NCBI RefSeq assembly: GCF_048771995.1
Contig: NC_133050.1
Span: forward strand, 5,034,501 to 5,098,500
Length of the DNA stretch: 64,000 bases
Origin: Taeniopygia guttata
Taxonomy: Eukaryota; Chordata; Aves; Passeriformes; Estrildidae
Direction of reading: 5' to 3'
Shown here: positions 10,906-23,380 of the stretch, in pieces
How positions within the stretch are numbered: position 1 is the stretch's first letter
Layout: the number at the start of each line of letters is the position of its first letter
Program-made: the position numbers and the translations under genes
The notes under the pieces: generated by a model
The model's database searches: none
Told to the model about the DNA's origin: nothing
What the model saw: the letters and a program-made list of their open reading frames with translations, nothing else

Positions 10906-12705
10906 CCCGTGCCATGAGCAGGTGTAGAGAACAGGGATGGAGCAGCTTTGGGGACACCTGGAATCCAGACAGGGTCACTCCCCACAGCCCACCATGGCCA
11001 TGGGCTAGAGCCCCTGATCAATATTTCCATGCTTTTCCCTCCTGTATGGCAGCTGAAACAAAACCCAAATATTCTTCCTGGGCCATTCCAAAGGGCTGCA
11101 GGTTTGACAAAGGAAGGAGAAGTGACCTGGTCAGGTTGAGTGCAAAACATTATTGTCTTTGCGGGATTCTTGGAGGTATCTCAGACCCCTGCCAAAAGGG
11201 ACAACATGATCAATTTCTGTATTTCTGGACTGGCTCCCCCAAAGCTGCCCCTGCAGGGGGGGGGTTTCCAGCCAGCCCTGCCCTGAAAACCATCAAAGGC
11301 CCTTGCAGAGCCACTGCTTGGGCTCCCTTTCGGTTTTGTGCTTCTTGCAGGGCTGAGCAAACCACAGCCAGGCCATTTCCGCTCACAGAATTCTCAGCTC
11401 TGCAGCAGCTCTAAAGCTGCCAGAATCAAAGCCAAGGGGGTGGGGGGGACCCTCATGTCCTGGCTGCCACCTGGGGCTGGCCAGAGCAGGGCTGGGCAGT
11501 GGCCACCCCTGTGCAGTGGGGCTGGGCCATGTCTGGGCCCCAGCCCTGGATGGCCACTGGCTTCAAGGAGCAGGAGTTTGGGAGCTCCTTCGTGCCCGGG
11601 GCTCCATTCCAGAGCTGCTCTTTCCAGTTCAAATCCTGCATGATGAGCAGGAATGAGAAGCCTGGAACAGGATTTCTTCCAAAACCCAATAAACTTCTTT
11701 CTGCTGCACGAGAGAGAAAGTGAAAGTGTTGAGGGGGCACAGCTCCACACCCCCATCCCCAACAGACTCCTCACCCTTCCCTGCACCCCCCACACCCCAT
11801 TTTCCCCCTCCCTTGGGTCCCCCCAAACCGTTCCCTGCTCAGGTGCTCCCCAGGATTGCTGAGCTGGGAACCGGTGGTGAAGGGACATGGCACAAAAGTG
11901 AGGAAAATAGGGAACAAAGAGAAAGAGAGGAAAAAGTCAAGGGCAGGGGAGGGCACAGAGGCAGAGCAATCCAGGACCCCTATGTGATGCCTGCCCAGGA
12001 AATGAGCACCCCACGGGGGCTGTACTGGGCCCTGTGTCACCCCAAATTCCATGAAGGAGCTGTGACCCCGTGCCCACTCAGCCACTGCCCATCCCTGGCA
12101 CCCCCATTCCCCTGCGACCGCAACCATGGCATCCCCATTCCTTTTGTCCCCCCTTCCCTGTGGCCCCAATCCTCAGGACTGCAATTCCGCAGGATCTCCA
12201 TTCCCAAGGAGCCCCATCCTGGTAATTCCAGCCCCTGGGATCCCCCCTTCCCTTGGGGACATTGATTCTCCCAGTACCCCCATTCTCACAGGGCCCCCCT
12301 TTCCCTTGACAACCCGATCCCTTTCACCCCCATTCCATGGTCATAGATCCCTGGAGGCCACGTTGTTCTGGTGCACTCACCCCCAAGTCTGAGTCCATCC
12401 AACCCTTGGGATCCCCATTCCCCTGAGACCCCACCCCTGGGCACCCCATTCCCCTGGACATCCATCCTTGGCTCCCTACACTGCCTCAGTTTCCAAATTC
12501 TGGCAACATCTTGTCCACACCATGTCCCACCATCACCCCCATGTCTCACCAGGTCCCCACCCTGCCCCCATCCTGTGGCCACCCTGCCCCCACCAAGGGC
12601 CACCTACACGTGGGGACGAGCCGTGGCCTCGCTTCCTTCCCCTTCATCCGAAGAGCCGCCAGCCAGGGCAGCGGTGGCCACAGCAGGTGGGGACAGCCAG
12701 TCCCC

Positions 12706-15700
12706 ATGGCTGGGGACACCGGGATGGCCGGGAAGGTGGCACTGCTCCTGTGGGGTGAGTGCCCCGGGCACGGGCCTGGCAGCCCAGGGATGGGCCCTGG
12801 TGAGACAGAGACCGGTGGGGAGGGGGCACAGGGGGGCTGCGGGGTCCCCTGAGGTCCCCAAGGCCAGCAGAGCATTCGACTCCAGTGTGACCAGAGTTGT
12901 GGGGTGGCTGTGGGCAGAGCAACAGAGGGATAGTGATGTTGGGACAGGGATGTGGCAGAAGGAACCTTGGGACTAGGGCAGCTGTGGGGAGGGAGAGGGA
13001 CAGGAGAATACGGATGCAGGACAGGGACAAGGGCCACATGCCATGAGGATGGGCCATGGGGACAGGTGCCACCAGAGTGGGATGGTGGGCATAGGGCCAT
13101 GGGGATGTGGCTGTGCAGACAGGTGTTGTAGGGCTGGTGGAGGTGACCTGTGCAAACATGGGCTGTCCACAGTGTCCCCGTGTCTTGCCTCAGACAAGGG
13201 TGACTGAGGTGTCCCTGTACTCAAGACCTCCATGCTCTACCAGTGTTCCCATGGGGACAGTTTGAGGACAGCCCCCACACCACATGCCCCCAGATGGTGC
13301 TGTCCCTGCAGGGCCACCCCCACCCAGCCCTGTCCTTTCTCCCTTCCAGCCCAGACCCTCGGCCTCGCTGGTGAGTCCTCGGAGGATGCCATGTCCCCTC
13401 ACCTCACTGTCCCCAGCCCCTTGGTGGCCCTGGCAGGCTGGTGTGCCCTGTCACCCACAGGTGCCCAGACCACCCAGCTCCTCGTGGAGCCCCCCTGGAG
13501 GCCAGCAGTGCTGTGGGACCGGGTGACACTGACCTGCCAGGGCTCGGGGACCGCCGGTGCCACCACCTGGTACAAGGACGGGCAGCGCTGGGGGCAGCAG
13601 GGACACGATCACATCACTGTCACCGAGAGTGGCACCTACACGTGTGACAGACCCGGCAGTGGGCACAGCCGCCATGTGAAAGTCTTAGATGGTGAGGGGA
13701 GTTTGGGAGTTCCCGACCTGGCACCTGTGAGGACCTCTGGCCCTCTGCATGGGCTCTGTTCCGTGGGTGACCTTCTTGGTATGGCCAGAGCCCATCTGTT
13801 GCACATGGAACTTCCAGAGCATCCCATTGTGGGATCCCCTAGTTCCCACCCCCCGTGTTGGGAACTGGGGACCCCTGGTGCCCTAGGTGTGACCAATAGA
13901 GAGGTCCCAGTGACATCGGGAACCTCCAGAGCTCTGTGATGAGACAGCACCCCTCTGCCTCCCAGACCAGCTGGTGCTGCAGGTGCCGACACGGACACTG
14001 CTGGAGGGAGACACGGTGACATTGCGCTGCCGGTGCAGGCAGGGCAACCCGGTCAGCTCGGTGTTCTTCTACCATGAGGAGAAGGAATTGGTGGAGTCCC
14101 AAAATGGGACCGAGGTGTTCCTGTCCCATCTGCAGCTGCACCACAGCGGTCGCTACCGCTGCAGGGGCTGGGTGAACTCCAGGGTAGCACAGGGATGGGA
14201 GGATTCGGCACCGGTGACAGTGACAGTGCACGGTGAGCACCCCACAGCCGCCACCCCAACAGCCCCACAGCTCTTCCCCAGGAACTGGGGGTCACCAGCC
14301 CCACCAGCGCCCATTTCCTGCCCTGAGCCCTTCCCTGTGCCAGTGCTGGAAGTTCCCCCCGAGTCCACTGAGGGGTCCCCCCTGACTCTCAGCTGCCTCA
14401 GCACCCCCAGCCCCCTGTGGCCCCGAGCCCCCCTCCTGCACGTGTTCTACCGGGACGGGCAGGTGGTGGGGGTCCCGCAGGGGTCCCCACAGCTGCTGGT
14501 ACCCGCCGTGGGGGTCTCCCACTCGGGGAATTACAGCTGCGAGGTGCGCTCTGAGGGAGGGGCTGTGCAGAAGAGCAGTGCCTGGCTACGCATCACGGTG
14601 CGCAGTGAGTGCGGGGATGGGCACGGGGAGCCCCCACAGACTCCCTGGGTCCCTCCCTGGGCACCTCCTTGTCCCCCAGACACATTTCTTGGGTCTCCCC
14701 ACTTCTGCCCCATGTCCCCACTCACCCCTTTATGTTCTGACCCCATTCCTGACATCCCCCTTCCCACCCATACCCCCGTCCCTATCCCCCCACACCAGCT
14801 GCCAGCCCCTCGCTGTGGCCTCAGCCCTGTCTGTGTCCCCGCAGTGCCCGTGGCCAATGCCACCATCACCCTCAGTCCCCTGGCACACCAGGTGCGCGCA
14901 GGGGACCCCGTGACCCTGCGCTGCTCGGTGCAGGTGGGCTCAGCCCCTGTCACCTTCACCTGGCGGCACAACGGGCAGGAGGTGGCCCAGGGTCCCCTCC
15001 TGGAGCTTGGGGACGTCAATGTGGGACATTCGGGCACCTACCAGTGCGTGGCCACCAACCAGCTGGACAGTCACCAGGCACTCAGCCCAGAGCTAGTCCT
15101 GACTGTGACATCACAGGGACACATGGACACTGGTGAGGTCACACAGGGTCACCAGGGAGTGCATGATTCCTGGGGTGATGGGTGATCTTGATGTGTCCCA
15201 CTCTGTTTCTTGCAGTGGTTGCAGGGATTGGTTGGGCCCTTCTGTTCCTGGTCCTGCTCGTGGGTGTCATTGTGGCCTGGCACCGGTGGCACCGAGTGGG
15301 TGAGAGACAATGGAGGGACGGGAGTCCCATGGACAGTAGAGGCCCCCAGAATTGGGGAACAATAGGGTGGCACCCAGAACTGTGACCTTGGCTGAGAATC
15401 CTGCAGGCTTTTGGGAAGTGCTGGCGGGTCCTGCAGGGATGTTGGGGGTTCTTCCAGAGGCCCTGGAGGCATTTGGCAGGGGTGGAGGGGGCGGTCTCTG
15501 TCCCTGCCGGGCTTTGGGTTCTTGAAGATCAGTTGGTCAGGGACACTGGGGAGGTTCATGAATTCTGGGGGGCTTCAGGGATGCTTCAGAGTCCAGTGGG
15601 AAATCGAGGGTCCAGTGGGGGTTCAGGAGTCCTGAGAGGGGTCAGGACCCCGGGGACCCCACAGTCACCCCTCCCCTCTTTCCTCTGCAGCTGCCAGGAA

Positions 15701-16081
15701 GCACCAGGAAAGGTGAGTGAGTGTCTCCAGCCATGAGTCCCCTTTTACCCCCACCCCACAGCTCTCCATTCCCTCCCACACATCTCTTTATCCCCACAGG
15801 CCCTCCCCGGAGCCCCTGGCCACTCCAGAGGAGGGGGAAATTCTGTACACCCATGTTGTGAGCACCAAACAGGCACAGCGTGAGAACAGTGCGGGGGGGA
15901 GGGGGGACGGTGACATGTCACCCAATGGTGTCATCCCCCACCTTGGTCCCCACAACCTGTGTCTCTTGCAGGGCCCTCTTGCATCACCGTTCCCCAAGAA
16001 CGCCAGGTGACCTACACGGAGCTGCTGGGACTCCACGGGCGACCATGTGAGACCAGTGACATCAATGAGATTGTGTTGTGA
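12706..16081 (+). CDS. Fc receptor-like inhibitory receptor, copy 1 (intact)
   Basis: Ten exons: 12706-12754, 13350-13370, 13461-13691, 13966-14232, 14344-14604, 14845-15132, 15216-15299, 15691-15712, 15800-15879 and 15972-16081 (TGA), giving 470 residues. The signal peptide is split by a 21-bp mini-exon, the hallmark of Fc-receptor genes. Four C2-type Ig domains follow, one per phase 1-1 exon (about 77, 89, 87 and 96 residues), with cysteine pairs in LTCQG/YTCDR, LRCRC/YRCRG, LSCLS/YSCEV and LRCSV/YQCVA. A single helix (WALLFLVLLVGVIVAW) leads to a tail with two ITIM-type motifs, ILYTHV and VTYTEL, which in this family recruit SHP-type phosphatases. Sequons include NGT, NYS and NAT. A second ATG at 12724 would give a tighter signal peptide. 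The ligand is unknown. The family call is firm; orthology to a particular human FCRL is not. Confidence 0.9.
13350..13370 (+). other. 21-bp signal-peptide mini-exon of FCRL copy 1
   Basis: CCCAGACCCTCGGCCTCGCTG is flanked by TTCCAG and GTGAGT. The same 21-bp exon is at 25280-25300, 32793-32813, 44421-44441, 56070-56090 and 63883-63903. A 21-bp second signal exon is a shared trait of classical Fc-receptor and FCRL genes, and it supports the family call independently of the Ig domains. Confidence 0.85.
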
Positions 16082-17113
16082 CACTGGGGGGCACTGGGGG
16101 GGCACTGGGGGTCCCCACCCATGGGCACCCACACATGTGTGTGCTACCTCTAAAAACTGCTCCTCCTCCTCTCGTGGAGACACAAAGATCTTAAAGGGCT
16201 GAGAGAAGAACAATTTCCTGAAATAACAAGAGAGAACAAAACCAAAAGCAACAGTGCCGTGATTCAGAATCCAAAGGGCCAAAAAGTAAGAATTTCCAAG
16301 GAAAGCCCCAAAAGGGAACAGACCACAGATGCTGCCTCCCATCACATTTCCTCCAGAGGAACCTGTCAGGGCACTGGATCTTCCTTGCTCTGATGCCCAA
16401 TGCAGCCTTCAGGAGGCCCTGGATTCTCTTGTCCCCTGTCCCAATCCCCTCCTCTGCCATGTTCCCCACCTGAGGACGTCATAAAGGCCCTGTGGGGGTT
16501 CCGCAGCCTCCCCCTTTCCCAGGGCAGTCAGGATCAGGCCACGGCACAAGATGGGGTGTCAAAGACAGGAAAAGTTTGATGTCTGGAGACATTTTGGAAC
16601 ACCTGTCTGTGGCAGAGGCGTATCAGGCCTTGCTTTGGTGAGACAGGGGCCCCATCTGTCCATCAGTCTGTCAGCCATTGAGCACTGGGGACTGTGTGAC
16701 ACTCTGCCAGACCAGCTCCTGAGTGGCCAGGTGACCAGAATTGCCAGCTGGGGAGAGGGCCCTTGGTGGCCCAACTGGCTTAAAAGGCAGAGTATGAGGT
16801 GGCCAAGTCCCTGACCCTATCTCTTCTTGAGGTGTCTGTCCCTTCCACGCTGAAATCCAGGAGTAATCATGCCTCTTGGTTTACAAGAGATATGTCTGCC
16901 AAGGAAAGTGGGAACCCTGCTAGAATAAGAAGACCCATCTCTAAAACATTTTTAAATTCAAAACTGATGAGGTTACCATGTAAAAGTGCAGAAAAAAAAT
17001 AACAGCTATTTACTGGGAAATTTATCAACCAGAACAGAACAAACAACTCAAACCCAGAACTTTCCCTCCCGCTCAGGGCTCTTTGTTCGTCTTTGGTGCA
17101 GTTATGGCCACAG

Positions 17114-17447
17114 CCAGCAGGGGGCGCTGCAGGGAGCGCTCCCGGCCAGCAGGGGGCGCTGCAGGGAACGTGCCCGGCCAGCAGGGGGCGCTGCAGGGAG
17201 CGCTCCGGGCCAGCAGGGGGCGCTGCAGGGAGCGCTCCCGGCCAGCAGGGGGCGCTGCAGGGAATGTGCCCGGCCAGCAGGGGGCGCTGCAGGGAGCGCT
17301 CCCGGCCAGCAGGGGGCGCTGCAGGGAGCACACCCAGCCAGCAGGGGGCGCTGCAGGGAGCGCTCCCGGCCAGCAGGGGGCGCTGCAGGGAGCGCTCCCG
17401 GCCAGCAGGGGGCGCTGCAGGGAGCGCTCCCGGCCAGCAGGGGGCGC
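17114..17447 (+). repeat. 32-bp minisatellite of CTCF-like motifs, 11 motifs
   Basis: Eleven motifs CCAGCAGGGGGCGC recur at an exact 32-bp period from 17114 to 17434. Spacers of the GCAGGGAGCGCTCCCGG type vary at a few positions (AACGTG, AATGTG and AGCACA variants), while the motif itself does not vary. The motif with its GGCC lead and TG tail matches the core CTCF consensus closely. Tandem CTCF sites can act as insulators or loop anchors. Actual binding is an inference. Confidence 0.8.
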
Positions 17448-17700
17448 CCCGCTCGAGCTCAATCCCTCAGGGCCAAGGGCGGCCTGGGCCGGGAGGGAGG
17501 AGGGGAAATCGCTCCTTTTGCAAACTCACCGGCACCAATCGGTCCCGGCACCACCACCGGCAGCAGGCAGAAGTCACCATGGCAGTGGTTTGGATCCCAG
17601 TGCCCACTGGCAGCGTAGCAGTGTCCCGGGGCCAGGCACATGCTCTGGGCAGAGCCCGCAACCGCTCTGCATGATCCCGGATGGAAGGAAGGCAGCACCT
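17448..17700 (-). other. CpG-rich conserved segment with a possible minus-strand exon
   Basis: A CpG-rich segment follows the minisatellite in all five complete spacers (also about 29153-29400, 36726-36975, 48231-48478 and 59907-60155). On the minus strand an open frame reads GHCYAASGHWDPNHCHGDFC then LLPVVVPGPIGA and meets a consensus donor GTGAGT near 17540. About 500 bp further on that strand is a poly(A)-like element, AATAAA at about 28937-28942 after copy 2 and AGTAAA at the same place in other units. I do not recognise the peptide. It could be a small gene, a promoter CpG island or neither. Confidence 0.3.
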
Positions 17701-17930
17701 GTCCTCAGGCAGGTCTCAGGCCCACAAAAGCCCCTCTGATGCCTTTACACCACAATTCCTGCAAACCTTCAGCCTTTAACTCCCTTTTCCTCCTTCAGCC
17801 CTGGCACAGCAGCTCTGGGAATGTTGAGCTGCCCCGGGGTGGGGCAGAGCCCTGTCTATTCCCCGTGCCCTGTGCAGGTGAGAAGGGCCGGGATGGAGCA
17901 GCTCTGGGGACACCTGGAATCCAGACAGGG

Positions 17931-20900
17931 TGTGGTAGATAGGGACAGGCGAACAGAAGATCCTGGGTTGTGATGGAAAAAAAGACCCTTCCCCCTTCTC
18001 CCTGCTTCACGTTAACTATTAACCCCAGAACATGTAACCACACCTAACCCAGTAGTTCTCCACTCCCGACTAACCCTAGGGACCCTACAACCCCCCTCTG
18101 ACGTAGCAAAGTCCCCCAAGACTATTTAAACCCATGAGATAAGATAATAAACGCTTTCGACCGTCCACCACACTGGTGTCTGCGTGTGTCGTTAGCCCGA
18201 GTAGCCCGGACAGGCCGGGCTGCCGTGCTGCTTCTTGCAACCAGGTCACCGTTGCCTCCCATGATGGCAACATATCTGGTGCTGAAACCCGGGAAGAGAA
18301 ATTCGCTCGGGTAGTGGGATTCACCTGGAAAAGGGCAGCAGCCGGAGCAGTCAGACCGTATCTTGGCGCAGGGAGACGTCCCAGGACCCGCGAGCGTCAT
18401 GGACGCCATCGCCAGGGTCGTAAGTGCAATTCAGAAGCAGTGGGGTATCGAGTGTAAGCTCAAAGACTTTTATCTTGCCATAGCAAGGCTGCTTGAGCTT
18501 GGGGCGACTGAACGCCCAGTGAATGTTCTGCATCCGGAAATATGGGAAAAATGCACAGCCATGCTGGCCGAGGACACGAAATCCTCAGGCAGTGGCAAGA
18601 GCCTTAAGGCATGAGGCAAAGTAGAGAAAGCCCCGCGCAGAGCAACAGAAGTGTAGGAGACTTGAAACGCGGCGCGTACGTGTTTATTAGTTAGACCCGG
18701 GCTCGGGGTGGGGGCGGGAGCACAGACCGCCCCTGAGGACGATCCGCCCGGTAGCGGAGACCCGGGGGGGCCTGGCACGTCACCGCCCTACCCGGGCCAG
18801 AGCCCAATCCCCACCGCGGAAACCTCCCAGAAATGCGCGGCTTCCCCGTCCGTCTCACCGCTGCCGGTCAGTGACCCATTGTCGGAGGTGCAGCAGCGCG
18901 CGGAAAGCTTTTGGCAGGGGCTGGCGAGGGAAGCCATAGACGCAGAAACCGCGGCTTGCGAGGAGATCCTAAACACGTTGCCACCTTACTCCTTTGAAAA
19001 TGGCACTGGCAGCCAAGGAGAGGGGCGGGGCGCGGGCGGTCTCGGCGCAAAAAGCCGGGAGGCGCGCAATTTCAGGGACGCGCGTGCGCGGGAGAAAGAG
19101 GAGGAGAGCGACAGAGGGCACAGAGCCATTTGGCAGCCGTGCCTGACGCCGCTACCATTTAAGGGAGAGATCTCCCCCTGCAGGAGGCAGGGCAAGCCTG
19201 GGGGGCAGGAGCGGCGCCACCCCCGCGGGGAGGAGCGAGCTCGGAGCCGGACAAAAAGGCACCGAGCCCCGGAAATGCGCTGGCATTCGACTTCCGACTC
19301 GGAGCCCGGCAGCAGCTCCGCCGGCTCGGAAGAGCTGCCGGAAACCAGCTAGAACTCTGAGACGGAGGAAACAGAGCCAACGCGATTTAAGACAAAACCG
19401 AGTAAAGCTCTAAGCCGCACCGAAAAACAACTAAAATACAAACCAGCCAAGTTTACCAGCTGGGGAGAAACATCCTGTTGGGGCTGCGGGAGAAAAGGGC
19501 ATCTCATTAAGGAATGCAGGTCCCGGCCCCAGGGAAAAGGGAAAGGGAGGGGGCCTGCGGGCCGCACTCAGCCTCCTCCCGCTGCGAATACAAGGCGGTC
19601 CATCTATGCCAACCCCCAATGGGGCGGGGAGCCCTCATACCCCATACCCCCACAGGAAGCAGCCAGCTTCATACCCCCGCCAGCGACACAATTGCAGAGT
19701 TTCACGACACAGCCTGCAGTACCTTCGTACCCACTACCACCGCAAGCAGCGCCTGTGCCGCAGGGTCAGCAGGGGACGCCCCAGAACGGGACCCCTGGGT
19801 GGCCCTGGCCATGAAAATAGGGAAAGAGCCCCCGAGGGTGTGGGGGACATGCCGCCTCTATGGCAGTCAGGACCTCCACGTAATAGGGCTTCAGTTTTGG
19901 GCAGACACAGGAGCAGACTGCTCGATCTTTCCCCAAGCACTGTGGCCCCGACACTGGCAATGCAAAGAAGTCCCCCCAGTGAACGGAGTGGGAGGGCCGT
20001 CGCAAACTTAGAAAAGCACCCAATTGGTAGCTATAACGCTTCATACAAAAAAGGGACCAGAACAAACAGTAGCAATCCACCCCTACATCTTGCAAAACTC
20101 TCCACCCCTGATAGGAAGGGAGATCCTTGCTATGTTAGGAGTCAAAATTACAAATTTATAATGAGGGCCACTGCCACACACCCACTGCTGCCAATAAAAC
20201 TGACCTTCAGAACAAAACTAATGAAAAACTGTGAGTTTCGGTTTGCAGGACACGCTCGTTGACCATCCCCGTGACGCGTACACCCCTGCTCCAGAGGGAG
20301 ATGATGGACCACCAAGCCGCCAGACAAAACCCGAGAGTCCCACACCGGTGGGACCCAGACATGCACAGTGTCTCTGTGCGATTTTGCTGTTGGGGCTGGT
20401 GGCCGGGGGACATGCCGACCCAGGCCACTACCCTCATCAGCCATTTAGGTTGGTCATGCAACACCTTTCAAGCGACAAAGTGTTCAAAGAGGTCACAAAA
20501 ATGAACACCCCATCCTTCGTGTTCCACGTAGCCAACCTGTTTAGAAGCTACCTTTCTAACCCTAAACGAAACCAAACCGAACCTGACTAACTCCTGTTGG
20601 CTTTGCTATGATGGTAAACCCCCTTTCTACGAAGGCTTCGCTTTAGACACCCCCTTCAGTTACTCCACAGCCAGCGCCCCCCACCAGTGCAGATGGGACA
20701 CTCCCCGCAGAGGAATCACCCTGAGTCAAATCACAGGACAGGGCAGATGTTTTGGCAATGCAGCTTTAGCAAAGCAGAAAGGCAACTTCTGCACTAAAGT
20801 TGTCAAGCCCGACAGAAAAACCAATAAGTGGGTGGTCCCATCCGCATCTGGGATGTGGGTTTGCCAGCGATCCGGAGTGAGTCCTTGTGTGTTCCTTGCC

Positions 20901-22084
20901 AAATTTAATGACTCTGTCGATTTCTGTGTCCAAGTTCTGATTGTTCCTAGGGTCCTGTACCACTCAGATGAAGAGATATACCACCTTCTCGAGGAACCTG
21001 ACAGACTCCACAAAAGAGAAATAATCACAGGTATAACCATCGCGATGCTGCTCGGCCTGGAAGCAGCTGGCACAGCCACGGGTGTCTCAGCCATCGCAAC
21101 CCAACAGCACGGACTCTCTCAGCTGCAAATGACCATCGACGAAGACCTGCAGAGGATTGAGAAATCCATCTCCTATCTAGAGAAATCAGTCTCTTCACTT
21201 TCAGAAGTAGTTTTACAAAATAGGCGAGGACTGGACCTCTTGTTCATGCAACAAGGAGGACTGTGTGCAGCCTTGAAAGAGGAATGCTGCTTTTATGCAG
21301 ATCATACGGGAGTCGTTAAAGACTCCATGGCAGAACTCCGAGATAGACTGGCTCAGAGAAAGAGAGACAGGGAGACCCAGCAGAGCTGGTTTGAATCCTG
21401 GTTCAATCAATCACCTTGGCTCACCACTTTAATTTCCGCCCTGGTAGGCCCACTGGCAATACTGCTTTTAGCTGTCACCATAGGACCATGCCTGCTGAAC
21501 AAAGTAGTCTCGTTTGTTCAGGCCCGTCTAGAACGGGCGAACATTCTGTTCGTAGACCAGACACAAATGCTGTAAACCAAAAACTGCGAACACAGTCAGT
21601 CGCAAAAGCCTTCGAGACTCGCCTTGCGAAAATTACTCAGGTTTACCAAACCACCTTTTCCTTACCAAGTTACGAGTTTGTACCTCACTCCAGTGCCTAG
21701 ATCTACGACTACCTCATTTTATTTATGATAAGGAGGGGGGAGATGTGGTAGATAGGGACAGGCGAACGGAAGATCCCGGGTTGTGACAGAAAGAAAGACC
21801 CTTCCCCCTTCTCCCTGCTTCACGTTAACTATTAACCCCAGAGCATGTAACCACACCTAACCCAGTAGTTTTCCACTCTCGACTAACCTAGAGACCCTAC
21901 AACCCCCCTCTGACGTAGCAAAGTCCCCCAAGACTATTTAAACCCATGAGATAAGATAATAAATGCTTTCGACCGTCCACCACACTGGTGTCAGCGTGTG
22001 TCGTTAGCCCGAGTAGCCCGGACAGGCCGGGCTGCCGTGCTGCTTCTTGCAACCAGGTCACCGTTGCCTCCCCTGAAGGCAACA
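17931..22084 (+). mobile_element. Endogenous retrovirus, provirus A (broken)
   Basis: LTRs at 17931-18272 and 21744-22084 (about 342 bp, TG...CA, each with an AATAAA) are flanked by the 6-bp duplication ACAGGG at 17925-17930 and 22085-22090. A primer binding site for tRNA-Phe lies at 18277-18294, and a purine tract AGGAGGGGGGAGA precedes the 3' LTR. Parts seen are gag with an alpharetrovirus-like matrix start and a CCHC knuckle (CWGCGRKGHL), protease (ADTGADCSIF), and an env with a gamma-type transmembrane subunit (LQNRRGLDLLF then CX6CC). The two LTRs differ at about a dozen positions by eye, so it is young to middle-aged. The element is broken, with several breaks. Confidence 0.9.
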
Positions 22085-22213
22085 ACAGGGTCACTCCCCA
22101 CAACCCCACCACGGCCATAGAATGTTGCAACTCAAAATGTCCCTCAGACCATTTTGGAGGTTCCAGGCCCAGGTGAGAAGCATTTGAGACCCTGGCAGGC
22201 AGCTGGAAACAGC

Positions 22214-22765
22214 TGTGATTTTGAGTTTGAGCCATGGAAGGAGTTACCAACTTTGAAGGTGGAACAAGCAGTCACAGAGGGTTAGATGGTATAGTAGAAG
22301 TAGTTACAAAGTAGAGAGAAGAATTTTTTAGTATTGTACAGGGGGGTTTTAGCACCTGTACAGGGGGGGTTTTACTTTGTACATGGGGGTCAGAAGTTTT
22401 AAGATGGAGGAATGTAGTCCGGTCCTGTTCCTCCTCTTTCTTCTTCCTTACCTCCATGTTCTTGATGATGTTGGCACTTCTGCATTGGTTTAGAGTAGAA
22501 AAGCACCATTTAATATGGGTAGTAGGTATTGGGGGAAAACTGTAAACATTTATCGCATAATGTACCATATTAAAGAGAGCAGCAGCCCTGGGCAGGGGGA
22601 GAGAAGAAGCAGTCAGGAGTCAGAGAGGGTGTCAGGGGTGTGTGTGCCTTTGCCTGAGCTGCTGAGCAAACCACAGCAGTCTGAGAAGAAAATCTTTTAG
22701 ATAACTTGCACTAAACTGCCTTGAGACCAAGCAACAAGAGACTACTGAGCCTTTCTTTGGAAGCA
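22214..22765 (+). mobile_element. LTR-like element in unit 2
   Basis: About 0.55 kb with a promoter-like ACCATATTAAAG near 22565, a GCACTAAACT (degenerate polyadenylation signal) near 22708 and a tail ending GGAAGCA. Sister copies lie at 29757-30308, 41491-42041, 52994-53545 and 60859-61410. The copy in unit 3 has a true TATA box (ATATAAAAG) and AATAAA. Unit 1 lacks it. I read it as a solo LTR of another family, inserted before most duplications. Borders are approximate and no target duplication was found. Confidence 0.45.
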
Positions 22766-23320
22766 TGGTTTGGAGGAGGGATTTTTCCACCACATGGAGC
22801 CGCAAACCAGGCTTGGGCTCCGTCAATGGGACACAGCCACTGCTCGATAATTCCACACAACTCCCTCTTGTTGGGGAGCTGAGCCAAACCCCAAATATTC
22901 TTCCCAGGATGTTCCACGGGTCTGCAAGTTTGAGACAGGAAGGAGGAGGGACCTGGTCAGGTTGTTGTGCAAAATGTTTTTGTCTTTGCAGGGTTTTTGG
23001 AACTCAGACCCTTGCTGCAAGGGACAACATGATCAATTGCTGCATTTCCAGACTGGTTCCCCCAAAGCTGCCCCTGCAGGGGGGGTTTCCAGCCAGCCCT
23101 GCCCTGAAAACCATCAAAGGCCCTTGCAGAGCCACTGCTTGGGCTCCCTTTCGGTTTTGTGCTTCTTGCAAGGCTGAGCAAACCACAGCCAGGCCATTTC
23201 CCCCACAGAATTCTCACCTCTGCAGCAGCTCTAAAGCTGCCAGAATCAAAGCCAAGGGGGTGGGGGGGACCCTCATGTCCTGGCTGCCACCTGGGGCCGG
23301 CCAGAGCAGGGCTGGGCAGT

Positions 23321-23380
23321 GGCCACCCCTGTGCAGTGGGGCTGGGCCATGGCCACCCCTGTGCAGTGGGGCTGGGCCAT
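23321..23380 (+). repeat. 30-bp tandem repeat, two copies
   Basis: A 30-bp sequence starting GGCCACCCCTGTGCAGTGGG is present twice here, three times at 54104-54193, twice at 61969-62028 and once at the same place in units 1, 3 and 4. It is a small length-variable site in the 5' flank of the FCRL gene, and no function is suggested. Confidence 0.8.

Larger units (their letters stand above)
10906..17861 (+). repeat. FCRL array unit 1
   Basis: Head-to-tail unit bounded by the CCCGTGCC landmark. It holds in order an empty provirus site (single ACAGGG at 10969-10974), a diverged 5' flank, FCRL copy 1, a downstream spacer (16082-17113), the 32-bp minisatellite (17114-17447) and a CpG-rich segment. 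Its first 200 bp are the most diverged of all units and lack the 0.55-kb LTR-like element carried by the others, so this is probably the oldest or edge unit. The 5' flank is the version shared with unit 4, with an AATAAA at 11688-11693. No gene was recognised in 11000-12700 or 16082-17113. The latter presumably includes the 3' UTR, but a canonical plus-strand AATAAA was not seen. Confidence 0.85.

Noticed and set aside
12546-13233. Long minus-strand open frames across the FCRL exons and introns
   Set aside because: They repeat in every unit as antisense shadows of GC-rich exons and introns, with no splice logic or recognisable domain.
14605-14844. Ig domain 3 and 4 exons read as one continuous exon
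   Set aside because: The frame stays open through the intron, but GTGAGT and CCCCGCAG borders with matching phase show a normal 240-bp intron.
15890-15905. G-run length differences between copies as meaningful variants
   Set aside because: Homopolymer runs in an intron are prone to sequencing and slippage error.
16470-16500. CATAAA near 16482 as the FCRL poly(A) signal
   Set aside because: It is a weak variant with no clear downstream element, so the 3' end of the FCRL transcript is left undefined.
17114-17447. CRISPR-like array or coding repeat
   Set aside because: The 32-bp period has no unique spacers, the setting is a vertebrate genome, and the period is not a multiple of three. All frames are open only because the repeat lacks stop codons.
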